DNA of 64,000 nucleotides from Epiperipatus broadwayi (taxonomy: Eukaryota; Onychophora; Udeonychophora; Euonychophora; Peripatidae): assembly GCA_028023455.1 (NCBI GenBank), contig JAQFVV010012395.1, positions 9,309,257-9,373,256 of the forward strand, read 5' to 3'. The notes beneath the pieces are model-generated. The model ran no database searches and was not told where the DNA came from. It was given only the letters and a program-made list of their open reading frames with translations. The translations under genes were made by a program, and so were the position numbers. Below are positions 23,264 to 35,070 of this stretch, in pieces. How positions within the stretch are numbered: the first letter of the stretch is position 1; each line of letters starts with the position of its first letter.

Positions 23264-24783
23264 AAATGTGACATTTATTCTTATATAACGAAACCAAAGC
23301 GTTTCCAAAGGGCTTATAAGCCAATCTTCGGTTCTTAATAAAAAGGCCTCTTCCATTGTAGCAAGCAGATCGGTTAGGGAACGTTTACTAGGTAATAAAC
23401 CCTATTAAGAATGCATTCGAGCGCACTTATCTGATGTATAGTTTCTACGCACTAGCATCTGACGTTCCCTGCCCCCATCTCAGTTCAGTTCCCTCCTAGA
23501 AAGTGACTTCGGCTTTGATCCGGCCTAGAATCTGAGTTAATGCGTTTATCTGCATAACAATATTATATCACGCAAATATCTATAATATGATTTTGAATAT
23601 ATTTATAATATAATCTTAAACTTAGTCATTATAATATTTTAAACTTAGCAACAATGATATAATCTTCAACGTATTAGTAATACCTAGCATTTATCCATCA
23701 ACTCGATTACTCTAGCTCACTATAACCGATTTCAAACATATAAAACATGGCATGAATTACAACATGAAAGGTGACATAAGCTTACTAAGAGTCTATTGCT
23801 TTGTAATATCATTTTATGCCCTGAGAAAACATATTCAATGCTTTGTAATAATATTGTTTTATAACTCTGAGCACGCATTCATTATTTTGTTTTATTATTT
23901 ATAACCCTGAAAATCCACTCACCTGCGTGTGAGCTAGCTGTACACAACCTACTATGCTTGAGTATTTATTGTTATATTAAATTTATGAAATATAAATTTA
24001 TCTCAGTCTCATTACTTGCTCATTATCTTATGAATCACTAGTTAAGGTATATAATAGAATATGTAATAAGGGGGGAATGTCTCATGTTTTACTGCTTTGC
24101 TATTGCTGGAACGTGATCAAAGAGATATCGAGTGTAGCCTCTGGCATGTCATTCGCGATGGGTTGACTTGGAAGCACGAGAGAGAGAGTTAAGGTATGAT
24201 CAGACGTAGGGTATTAATATCCCGACTTGGTCAGCTTTTGGTTCTCTGGCTTGGACTCTCAGTCTGTTGAGCAAATGTACAAACCTGACCGTTACAATAT
24301 ATCATATTATGCTAAAAATTATATACTTAGATATCACAGTCATATGCTAAGTATAGGCATTTATAAGCTTCACTAAACTTTTCTATTTCACATTTAATAC
24401 TTGCAGTAATCTCAGTAATCTAAATTGTAAACAATTAGTAGATTATAATGGATTGGTGTTGAGCAATAATAAACATTGGATTGCACTTATCGAATAGTTT
24501 CCTTACTTAAATGCAGAATAATAACAATTACTTTTAATGCGAATGATAAATAAAAGCTAGTAGAATGGTGTGAATGGAAATCCATTTATTTTATTCATAA
24601 GTTATAATATTTATTTATCTTACAATTTTAAAAATAAAACATTTTAATCTTTAAAAAAACATTTGATTATTCTTTTATATATATATTATTTTTACACAAT
24701 TTAGAATTAGGTTAGGCAGTATTAATTAAAAAACATTAACGCAGCTCAACAACTCAATCTGCAGTTAAACTGAAAATGCAAAT

Positions 24784-25431
24784 TTAACAAAGGTAAAATG
24801 ACATTATTTTATATTTACTTTTAAAATATCTGTATATAATAAATAAAAGTAATACTAGAAGTAATGCAATCATACAGAAATTAAGGAAACTTGTTACTGA
24901 AATACAGTCAAATAACTTTTTTTCTTTTTTTACGTTTGGAATAAATATCGGATTTTTAGGCCTCCATTCCATTTTGTAGTTGTCTATGGTTGGTATTTTT
25001 TTATTATTTTGCTTTAAGTAAGTCTGTCTCTGAATAAAGTTGTTTGTAAGATTCTGCGATTTTTCGCCATTTACTATATGTTTTTTATTTTGGCTAAAAT
25101 GGACCTGTGTTTGAATAACGATGTTTGCAAGATTCCGCAATTTTTGGCCGTTTGGTACAATTTTTTTATTTTGGGTTAAATGAGTCTGTCTTTGAATAAC
25201 GTTTGCCAGATTCTTCAATTTTCCGTTGTTTAGTATAATTTTCTTATTTTGGTTTGAATGAGCCTGTTTTTTAATAATACTGTTTGCGAGTTTCCGCCAC
25301 TTTTTGTTTATTTTTTTAGCGATCTTAGATGATGAGTCATTGACCAACTTTTTAATAATTTTAGAACGCTCTCTAGCAGAAAATTGAAGATAGATTTTGT
25401 CAAGTTGTTTTTCTAAAGACCTTTGATCCAT
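24784..25431 (-). CDS. Repeat-containing, tail-anchored membrane protein (paralogue A), family unknown
   Basis: 215 residues, single exon. Residues 1-56 are a basic, probably helical domain (SLEKQLDKIY, ARERSKIIKK). Four copies of a 26-27-residue repeat follow, marked by LAN/LTN at 48, 75, 101 and 128 and by QNKK near 61, 87, 114 and 141. Then come Trp156, the IFIP motif (162-165), a Lys-rich stretch and a membrane segment (about 182-202), ending in a short basic tail. There is no signal peptide, so a C-terminally anchored topology with the bulk in the cytosol is inferred. The paralogue at 57996-58397 is identical at 41 of the first 56 residues by my count but has only one repeat. Several differences are synonymous third-position changes, and the indels keep frame, which argues for a selected protein. 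It lies in copy A, upstream of which a conserved block may be its promoter. I do not recognise the family; function unknown. Confidence 0.65.
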   Translation of the reverse strand: MDQRSLEKQLDKIYLQFSARERSKIIKKLVNDSSSKIAKKINKKWRKLANSIIKKQAHSNQNKKIILNNGKLKNLANVIQRQTHLTQNKKIVPNGQKLRNLANIVIQTQVHFSQNKKHIVNGEKSQNLTNNFIQRQTYLKQNNKKIPTIDNYKMEWRPKNPIFIPNVKKEKKLFDCISVTSFLNFCMIALLLVLLLFIIYRYFKSKYKIMSFYLC

Positions 25432-25559
25432 TTTAATTAATTTATGACTTAAAAGTAACTACATAAATATTAACTCCTTACTTTCGAAGCGGGAAAATTT
25501 AACTTTAAAATTTCAAAAATGAAATTAAAAATTGCAAATGCTCATTCTTTGTGACTTAA

Positions 25560-25770
25560 AATGGCAAAAAACGCGCTCGCGTGAAAATATCAAGTAATAA
25601 AATAATACTAGCATTTAAATCTTAAATAAATGTAATTGGAACAGCTAGTTATTAAGTAATTTGATCTTCGAGCTAGAGGCATGTGATTAATTAAAATACT
25701 AATCCTTGGATTGTTTCTTTTCCTATTGCTGAAATAAAACAATTGCAAATCTATGGCTAACCCTAAAGTG
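25560..25770 (-). promoter_or_regulatory. Conserved 5' flank of paralogue A
   Basis: The 130-340 bp upstream of the start codon align with 58560-58760 of paralogue B. They include a GC-rich CGCGAGCGCG-like site (about 25573-25582) followed by AT-rich sequence, and GTTTTATT plus GATCAAATTAC blocks further up. Shared conservation and position suggest a promoter or 5' UTR. There is no direct evidence of transcription. Confidence 0.4.
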
Positions 25771-26174
25771 ATCTAATATTTGTCAGCAAATTTAATATGA
25801 CGACTCGCATAATATTAAGATATTACACAGTTTGTATTTATGCAAAAACCTTCGTTAATGGTAAAACACATAAACATGGACTTTATTAGATTGGTGTGTG
25901 TGTGAAATATAAATTCACACAAACCGCATAATATCATGGACTTTAGAGATTACAACTTGTATACATATTAATTTTCCATATACATATACCGGGTACTTTT
26001 TGGGTTAAGTTTGATTTGTAATTATTAAATAAAAATGTATCGATACCTGGCTGGAACTGCTAGAATATCTCTAAGATAAAGTAGTATGGTGCAGATAGAT
26101 AGTGTTACAGCATATATAGGTTAGAAGCTAAAAAAAACCTGTGCAAGCAAGCAGGTAAAGCGGCAAATTGTAAA

Positions 26175-26845
26175 ATGGCATTATTAAACAATAATATTCA
26201 TGAATTTGATATAAATAATACTTGGCTTGAAAATTTTGTGCAATTTGTGCGAACATGTTGAAAGATAAAATACAAATTTATTAATAAAATCGATGATGAA
26301 AAAGTTTGTGATTGTCTGAGAAAAAATATACTGCAAATGGTGAATCAATTATCACCCTAACTCCTCTCCCTAAACATATTCCATATCAGGAGTTAAACGA
26401 CAAGTTAAATGCTCATTTTTAACCTCCAATAACTAAATGGGTGGCATACCCAACATTTAGTAATTGAATTTTGACACTTATTTGGATGATAGGCTTTTGG
26501 ACCAATTATTATGGGGAATGACACGTGATAAGTTCAGGAAAGCTAATCTACTGAAAGAGCCTGATCTAAATTACAAACTCACTGAAAAATGTATAGCATA
26601 TGGCATCTTAGTAAAGAATGGTTCAGAATTTCAAGTTATTGTGTAGATAACAACCAAATAGCTTTTAAACAAAACAGAAGCTGATAGACTAAACCATAAG
26701 AGCTCAAATGATGTTTTAACCTGTTATTACTACAGAGGAGAGGGAGCACATGAAAATAAGCTCCAAATATAGAGGAGGAAAATGTCATGTTTGTAAATTA
26801 ACTGGATATTTAGGATGTAATAAAGATAAGAATATTAAAACCAAG
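26175..26845 (+). pseudogene. gag remnant of the LTR retrotransposon
   Basis: Broken by several stops and frameshifts. Readable blocks are an N-terminal WLENFVQFV, a PYQELNDKLNAHF segment, the capsid-like DRLLDQLLWG and KANLLKEPDL (intact frame 26464-26646), and a Cys-rich CHVCKLTGYLGC that resembles a zinc knuckle. The order matches Ty3/gypsy gag. A further 76-codon frame (26927-27157) may be a protease-region relic, but I see no active-site motif. Confidence 0.6.
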
Positions 26846-27562
26846 TTAAATCTATGATATAAATTGGGGAGGGGGAGAGATGGAAATATTATAAAACAAA
26901 AAAAATAATATTAAAAAATAAATGACATGGACAATGATCATATTCTGTTGGACATTATTATCTGTGAGCAGAAAACCACTATGGAAGTGGTTAATGAAAC
27001 ATATTATTTTTGTTTTCACACAAAAAAAAATTATGTCAAATTAAAATCAGCTAGTGAAAAAGAAAATTATTTTGCTAAAGAGGAGTCTGTTGACACATCT
27101 TCAACAGCACATAATGAGGAAATGCTCACTGGTATTCACAGACAGATAAAATTGTAATAGCTAGAAATAGAGACCAAGTTGACCCATGGATGACTTATCT
27201 CCTAAAAATTTTGAACAGGCGAAGAAAGATGTCTATCACTAACAAGACCTGCCCAAATTCGTCAGAAATCTTTAAGCTTAAAAGACTATTTTTTATAACT
27301 TAATAGTATTATTTTCTAGAGTGAGGAGAGTAGACTTTTTATATCTATATTTGAAATATAATAAAGTTTGTGGAATTATTGTAATTATTTACTGATAATA
27401 CCTGAATAAAATTTCCTTTTCATAATTTTTGTACTCTACAAAATGTACTTGTGACACGGAATGTCTTTAAATGTATTAAAAGATAATATATGTTAGTGAG
27501 GTTAGATTATGTAGGAATGGAGTAATATAAAATCCTGACATAATCTAATATATATATTTGTT

Positions 27563-27808
27563 TGTATTTATATACTGAACTATTTCCATCATCTAATATT
27601 TAGTATTGAATGTCTTTAGAAAAAGTTAACTTTATTTAAATATTTCAATTACATTCAACTGTTTGTAATAGCACACAGGTTAGCATATGCTATTTATTAC
27701 TAACAGTTAAATATAATTGGAATATTTAAATAAAAGTTGAATTTTTTTTATGATATTCATTACTTAATATTAGATGATGGAAATAATCCAATATATAAAT
27801 ACAACTAA
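27563..27808. repeat. Foldback element nested in the LTR retrotransposon
   Basis: Inverted arms of about 110 bp (27563-27680 and 27695-27808), outer ends TTTCCATCATCTAATATT and its near complement. It sits between the internal region and the 3' LTR. A related end (AAATGATGGAAATAGTCCAA) occurs at about 62171. Confidence 0.7.
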
Positions 27809-28669
27809 AATACTATCATCACAAATTTTCAGGAAAAAGTAATATATATGTCAGCAAATTTAATATGTAGTAGTTGGCATAGTGTTAAGATATTATGCCA
27901 TCTGTATGCATGCAAAAAACTTTAGTTAATGGTAAAACACATTAATACAGACTATAATAGATTGTTGTTGTACAAAGTAGTTAAATCATACATATTGTAA
28001 ATTGTTATGGACTTCAGAGTTTACTACATAATTTCTGATTGCAGTTATTATATATATATATATATATTGATATGAAGATTTTCATGGGTTGCATATATAA
28101 AAGACATATTGTTTGCAGATTCATCCGTGTTAAAAAATTTAAATATTGATATACCTACGTTTTGACTTGATCACCCAAGTCATTCACTGGGTGATATATA
28201 TATATATATATTAATTTTGCAAGTGAATAAACTTGTTTGGTCAAGTATGATATGTGTTTACTTTATTAAATAAAATTTATCTATGTTATCATGCTGGTAT
28301 TGCTAGAGCCCCCCCCCCATGTAACAATAGCAAAGAATTGCATCTGTTTCTTGTTCATAAAATCAGAAAGTTTTGTTTCAATGAGTCCTTATGAGAATGG
28401 GGAGACAAATACACTTTTATTTACCATAAAGTAACCTAAAACTATTTTTTTCCATGAGTAAAGTATGTCAATGTTCTTTTGTGCACATTTCTTAAAAACT
28501 AGCTTTTAATGATGATGATGATGATAATTCTCCAGACTTTATCATGCTATTATAATATCTATTTCTAAGATGATAAACAGTTGAATTTCAGGTGAAGATG
28601 TTAGCTCTGTGATTAAATCAATATGAAAAATCTTAACATTGGAAAGTAGTAATATGATGGACTGATAGA

Positions 28670-29400
28670 TCTTATTACGAGATCCAGATAGACATTTTCA
28701 AATTCAGATGGATTTATTTTGAAATCCAAACAAATGCATTTTGAGATTTAAATAGACTTACTTTGAGATTTATTTAAATGTCAGTGGTTGATTATTAATC
28801 AATGTAATATGGTGGACTGATCTTATATGAGGATGAGTTTAAAATATTTATTAAGCTTGTATAAACATTTTTTTTCTACATTTGTCTGATTTTCCTCACT
28901 GCACAGATTTTTTAACTTTCTGAACCATTTTGAAAGAACTCGTAATTTTTTTGGATGCAACTGACCTAAGTGGAGAGTACATTTCATTTGTCTGGAACAG
29001 AATACCCTCTTTTTTTAAATTACTAGGGTTTTTTGTGAGTATATGATACACCTATTAATGTTTAACTTGTTCTATGAATTAGTTTTGATATAATTAAAAA
29101 CTCGTATCTATTTTCTCTAGAGATTATTTTAAGATCCAATACCATTTTGAGATCCAGACAGATTTATTTTGAGAATTTGAATCTTATCTTTGATACCCAA
29201 ACAAATTTATTTTGAGATACAGTAATAATCTTATTTAGAGATCAACATAGACTTATTATGAGATCCAGACAGACATTTTGAGATTCAGATAAATATATTT
29301 TGAAATTTTAAAAAATATTACTTTGGAGTCCAGATGCACTTATTTTGAGAATCAAATAGACTTATTTTGAGATCCAGGGATCCAGATCAGACTTGCCCAT
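28670..29400 (+). repeat. Degenerate 22-bp minisatellite, copy 1
   Basis: Scattered variants of a unit close to TTATTTTGAGATCCAGACAG, repeated many times with drift. The same array occurs at 44200-44690 within a shared larger segment. Confidence 0.7.
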
Positions 29401-30610
29401 AACACATCTTATTAGCTTTTACAATCCTTAGCTAAGATTAACCAGATTTGTATCAAAAGTGGTATAGATAGTTTATTTAGTTTTTGGTCCACTTGTTTCT
29501 ACAAAGATTTGTAGATGATATCTGGATTCCAGATTGCATTTAGCCATATATCTTAGATTATTATATAAATCTTGGGAAAGGTTTTATGCCTGAATCTAGG
29601 TTAGTTTAAAGAATATCTTTTTTTGCTTTTCTGTTTTGCTTCTGGAAGAAAAATAATTTAGGATGAATTAACTTAACAATAAGGAAGTATGGTGTTATAA
29701 AGTAATAACATCTAGTCATCATTAGTTGCAATTTGTCTATCTTAACACAATTATATTTTATAATCTCAATGTTAAAGTTATATTAAAATTAAAAATAATA
29801 ATAATAAAAACATGGGATAAATTTGGGAGATATTCTTATATTAAATAGTTCGTGCAGCTATGTTTAAAACATTATGCTTTTATTCAGTGTATCTGATATG
29901 ATTGATAGTCTACATGCTACAATCTACAAAATGAAACATTGCAGATAGCATAAATATGTATGGAAACAAGGATATTAGAAATAACCAAAAATTGATAGTC
30001 TAAAAGAATGAATTTTGGCCTCAAATTGTCAATAATTTTATAAAAATTTAAAAGAATTTGAGTGAAATTGGACTGATAATGCAGTGAAAAGGTATTGGAC
30101 AAATCATAACTGCTCATCATAGAGTAGTATAATATCCTTATAGAAGGTCTCCTAAGAGATGAAAAATTGCTATATGATTATTAAAAGGAAGTGAGCTACA
30201 AACCATGCCTATTTTTGTGCACCTATAAATTAGTCTTATAATACTTTAAAAATTAATTGTGTACTATGTAAAACAGTCATATTCTGACTTTTAAATTCAA
30301 AAGATCTTTAGAATAAAAAGTATTGATGAATGAGCAGTCTTATATCATTAGTTAGAAATTTTCACTTTTCTTATTCTTAGTTTCCATTATTTGTAGATCT
30401 CTTTCTCACAGATTGACATTTCAGATCTGACTATTTATTGACATTTTTGACCATGTAATTTTTGTTATCACTGTATTTTTTATATCATGTCTTTAAGTAC
30501 AACAATATGGTCCTAGAATATTAAAAAAGTATGCAATATTTTGTTTTCTTCCAATAGCATAACTAGAGATATTAATTCTTTAAGATGAATGTGACAAAAG
30601 GTTTAACCCA
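28790..30610 (+). repeat. Duplicated 1.8-kb segment, copy 1
   Basis: Aligns in the same orientation with 43970-45720: TGATTATTAATCA at one end, the minisatellite in the middle, and GCATAACTAGAGATATTAAT at the other. It is missing from copy B and so behaves as a separate insertion or repeat family. A 67-codon minus frame (29917-30120) is not preserved in the other copy. Confidence 0.7.
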
Positions 30611-31320
30611 TCCACATTTATATGAAACAGGAATTTAAACAATTTTTAAATTACCAGTTTTAAATTTTTAAATTATCGGAAAATATTATAGGCACCATCA
30701 AAAATAAAAAAAAAAGACACAATTTTTTTCACCCCAAGAGTGATCAATAAAATAATAATGAATTGCAATAATTAGATCTGGTTGTTTTTGCAAAACTCAG
30801 AGTGCAATATAACCCTAAATGAAGCACAAATATAAAATAGCTATTCATAATTTTATTGTTGTTATTTGTATATACTATTCTCTTATATTAATGGATAAAG
30901 TACCATTTCACACTGCTGCAGTATAGTAAAAATAATCAGTAAATATTATCTAACAGAAAAAAATGTATATTTATTTAAAATTCGCTTTTTCTCATCAGAA
31001 CAAACATAAAAATACATTAACAGTTTTCTTATATAATTAAAAAATTTCTATAATTAAAACCAATGCCCAGGATCTAATCAGAGCCTGCTTAGCCAACGCT
31101 TTTCACTTGATTTCCAAATGCAATAATATTAAATTTTAATGTTAAACGCATCTGACTTTCTATATAATTAAATCTATTAAAAGTAGCATTAACATCTACA
31201 ATATATATTGTAACCATATATTTTAGTATAAAATATATTAATTGATGTAACTAGTATAAAAATTTCTCTTTCTTCTTTTGGTGATTTGATTGGCTTGAGT
31301 TGCACTTTGAACAGATTACT

Positions 31321-34300
31321 CTCTTATAGTATTTTAATAAATTTAAATTTGCTTCGTTCCATATGCTAACTCATATCAAAATGTTTAACTTTTTAAAATT
31401 TGACAACACATTAAAATTTGGTAAAATAGTATTAAAAATAATATTTTATTTTATTTGTTTAAAATGATCTTAAAAATTATTTCTATTGAATTAACAAAAA
31501 ACCATTTGTTCAATTAAAATTAATTATTAAAAATAAATACAGTAATTACATATGCGTCTCAATGTAAAAAGAAAAGAGCGCGAATTTAAGGGAAGATCGT
31601 CTGCTAGTTTGCTTTTGGAGGGAGAAAGAAAAGAAAATGGTAAAAGGCAAATGGTGTAAATTTGATAAGCTTATTTTAAAATAGTTAATAAGTAAACGGA
31701 TTACCACAAAATTTGCTATAAACGTAAATATAACATAGTGGTAATTAATTATAAGATGAATTGCTAAATTTAAAAGTCTGTTCAAGTCGGCTGGCCAAGT
31801 GGATCGAATCACCGGTAATAATTTCCCAATATTACATTTTTAAAATGTCAGAGCTTCTCAGTTTAAATTTAAAAGAATTAATTGCAAGAATTTGGTATGT
31901 TTTAAAATGTTTATTATTCTACAATTTGGAAAAATTAAATAAGTATTTTAATTACAGAATTTTTTATGAATATAAAAATTTGCTTTTTAAAAAAAAAGAA
32001 GTTTAAATTCAAGTAAAATGTTAAGTTATCAACATAGTTTAATATTTCCGTATCTATTCTAATAAAAATATAGTATTGATTGATATTCAACTTTACAATG
32101 ACAGTAATCTATTTGCTAGTTAATTTGTTTAACATTTGGATAATAAATAGTCTTCAAAGAATTAATCAAAGCTATTTTCTAATTTTATCGTCAGTTGGAA
32201 TGATTGAATTAATTGCTATAATTAGTATTCCTAGATTTAAGCTTGGATGAATAAATATTCGCATGGATGTGATAAACTTGGAACATTTTTAATAGAGAAA
32301 TGTAGAGATTAATAACTTTTGAAAAACATTTTCATTTAAATTCTGCATGTCATGTTTTTGAAATTGTTTCATGTTTATGTAGCCACGTAAAATCGGTAAT
32401 CTAATAGTGATTATAATAACAAATATAAACAGATAAAATTGCATGTATGGAATTCAACTAAAGATATAGCTATTGCTTCGTATATTTATTGTTCGACGCA
32501 TCGTACATGGATTCCACGGATCCTATTTGGAATTATAAAATGCTATACAATCCAATTTGTGATACACGCACCTGCTATAATTCACGTAGTGAACTATAAA
32601 ATGCTATACAGTTAATTTATATCACACACACACCTGTTAAATTTTATGTATTTGATGAATAATGTATTATTTAATTTTATCGTTATATGAACTTGCATGT
32701 GAAGTTCAAAAGTTATATTTATTAAGTTTAAATTAATAGGGGTTGAATAAAATATTTATTCAAGAGAATAGCGCTCGCGAAAAAACTTAAACAGTACTAA
32801 ATGAATTCATGAGATATATCAATCTTTATGAGGTATTTTGTGAGTCTTTCCAGATTTATATTCCTATACTAATATTACTTATACTATATTACCTATGTTT
32901 TATTTTAAGCAAGATAAGTTAGTACATTAGTTGTCCTGATTAGTGTAACATTTTATTAAGCAAGAACCCACATTTGCTAAAGTGTCAGCGTCTTCTGAAT
33001 GGTCAGAAGAACTGAGGAGGATGATTTTGCACTTTAATGTGAAGTAAATAGTAATGTTATTTTAGAATGTTAAAAGGCATTAATCTGTGCTGGTGGTTAA
33101 TCCGCAGATTATTTAATTGCCAATTTTGTATTTTACACTCATTCCTGCGCTGGTGGTTAATCCGTGGAATGGTGTACTTGTACTTATTGCTTTATGAAGG
33201 TGTATAAATCCACCAAAGTGTTTAGTGTTATTTAATTCCTACGTGTAGATGAATACATCCACAGGAATATGTTTGCTTCACAGATATAAGTTGGGCAAAG
33301 TATTTTAGTTGATCTGCTAAATCATCTTCTTTCAAGTGTAAGTAGAATTTATAAGTTAGATTATTAAATTGTAGCAGGACACTCTATTCAAGTTACTTCA
33401 TGATAATTAACTGTTGGTTGATTATTATTTACCGGAATGTAAGTTTACATTTTCACTTTATTTAAGGATTACATTATAGCTAAATCCTACAGACATAATA
33501 TTATTTATTATATGATTATAAGTTTACGGTAGGGATTTATTGAATCTGGAAATGACGTTAAATATTTCATGAGTTTGATGCTGAATTTCGTATAATCTCC
33601 TCAATATTCATTATATTAGATTGAAATAAGGTATGATTAGATTTTAAAACTGTACCTATGAGATGTTATTGAAGAAAGTCAATGGAATTATCATTTATTT
33701 ATTTTATTTGTTTATTTATGTCTTTAATTATAACATTGGAATTAATTACTTATTATTCATAAATTTGTCAATAAAAGTTGATTTATAATTAAACTTACTG
33801 TGCCGTTGCTATGTGTCATTCATAAAATCAGAAATCATAAACTTTGGATAGAACATACATTATAGAGCATACCTTGAATTACATATTATCGTCAACATGA
33901 TATAAGAGTTTATAAATATTTTTTGAGAAAACATTTGGATACTTTTCGTCTTTGGTAGTTTATGATGAGTAAGGTACAATAAAATCCCATTTACCTTTTC
34001 CATCATTGTGGCTTTGCGTAGTTGATTCTAGTATAAAATATAAATTAATTATTAAACTTGAAACAGCTTTACCAGATAATGACATGATTGAATATATTTA
34101 CTTAACGTTTTTAAATTGTCATTTGTCAGTATAATAAGAGTCTCAATAATATAGTAAACTATAAAAAAAAGAACCCAAGTATTTATATTTATTTATTGCA
34201 AAGCTTTACCTGGACTAGCATTCGTATTAAAAATCATATAGATGGTTTAAAATTTCATAATCTTATGTAGTTCCACAAATTACGCCATCTTGTACATGGT

Positions 34301-34758
34301 CGGCCATAGGGTCGCATACAATAAAAAATCGCAAATTAAGGTTTAAAAGTAATAACATTGCACTTATAATTTGTTTAATGTATTTTATCATACTACTATG
34401 ATAGGTTTTCGTGGTACACCCTGGCTGCGATCAAAGTAAATCATAAAAGTTTATGTTAGATCATTAGTTTGGTCTATGGTAAGTTGCTCCAGATGTTGAT
34501 TGTGGTCTTTGGTGCATAAAATAGATAGCATGATATGCTTTTGGTTACAGCTCTTAATAGCTGACAATGTGCAGCGGGAGTTGATCAGTGATCAAGGTTA
34601 CAATTCTTAGTGCACTTATGTTTTGGTGATATTACGTAGTTGGGACACAATCAAATGGTTACAATTTTTGGTGCCACAACGAGTTCGGCACGATAGGTAG
34701 TTGAGAGGGCAATGGCCTTTGATGGCTATAGTTGGCCACGAGAAGATTTACGGTCACA

Positions 34759-34789
<31 letters not shown>

Positions 34790-34800
34790 GTGTTATTGAC
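31321..34800. other. Copy-A-specific sequence, no supported gene
   Basis: Has no counterpart in copy B. It contains the hairpin cluster at 32969-33268 and a less AT-rich part (34260-34740) with GGTTACAATT repeated near 34596 and 34658, TTGGTGCCAC at about 34668, and a (TA)n(TG)n microsatellite at about 34759-34789. No coding frame was recognised. Confidence 0.4.
32969..33268 (+). ncRNA. Array of five hairpins with two identical loops and changed stems
   Basis: Hairpins at 32969-33041 (CACAT..TAAAGTG with CACTTTA..ATGTG, plus an inner 8-bp stem at 32991-33010), 33082-33110 (AATCTGTG/CGCAGATT), 33140-33171 (CATTCC/GGAATG), 33190-33218 (CTTT..GGTG with CACC..AAAG) and 33235-33268 (ATTCCT..GTG with CAC..AGGAAT). 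The second and third share the 16-mer GCTGGTGGTTAATCCG in the loop while their outer stems differ yet still pair, which is covariation. The fourth and fifth loops are looser relatives. Strand is undetermined in principle. No known RNA family recognised. Confidence 0.4.
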
Positions 34801-34804
34801 ATCA

Positions 34805-35070
34805 TTAAAAAAATTAAGAGACTGAAGTAATTTTGAGCAGAACATATTGCTAGAAAAGATGATAATAGACGGAATGTTGAAACCTTAAACTGGATTACAA
34901 GAAATTGTAAAGATCTAGAAAGAAACCACATGTGAAATGATGGATGAAATAAGGAAATGCGCTGGTGTGATGTAGAGAAAAAAGGTTAGAAATCGAAAAA
35001 GATGGATTGAATTTAGAGAGACCTTCATCCTGCAGTAGATTGATAATCATTAAAAATGATGATGATGATG
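34805..35070 (+). mobile_element. RTE-like LINE 3' end, decayed
   Basis: Nucleotide-level copy of the LINE end at 51153-51401 with several stops. It runs into a (GAT)n tail at about 35050, the microsatellite 3' end typical of RTE-type elements. Confidence 0.7.

Larger units (their letters stand above)
20826..24298. mobile_element. Unclassified 3.5-kb insertion in copy A
   Basis: Absent from copy B, where sequence equivalent to 20820 runs into sequence equivalent to 24330. The ends are inverted: TGAAACGGT at 20827 and ACCGTTACA just before 24298, like the TG...CA termini of LTR elements. A polypurine-like AAGGGGGGAA precedes TGTCTC near 24078. The interior holds a TATA-like ATAAAAAGG (about 21523), a less AT-rich leader ending in GACTTTCCG|GTAAAT (about 21972), and a degenerate tandem repeat. 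No gag or pol was found. Confidence 0.45.
25781..28306 (+). mobile_element. Internally deleted LTR retrotransposon (Ty3/gypsy-like)
   Basis: Two diverged LTRs start with the same TGTCAGCAAATTTAATATG (25781 and 27849) and share GGTAAAACACAT and the CTGG...TGCTAGA end (to about 26080 and 28306). Between them are gag remnants but no reverse transcriptase or integrase. The 3' LTR is longer because of an inserted TA-rich segment with a PLE-like hairpin (about 28140-28200). The element is absent from copy B. Confidence 0.7.

Noticed and set aside
28049-28069. TA microsatellite and similar runs (34759, 38905, 39755), poly-G/C runs (6002, 13086, 28308, 50047, 62680)
   Set aside because: Ordinary low-complexity sequence without further structure.
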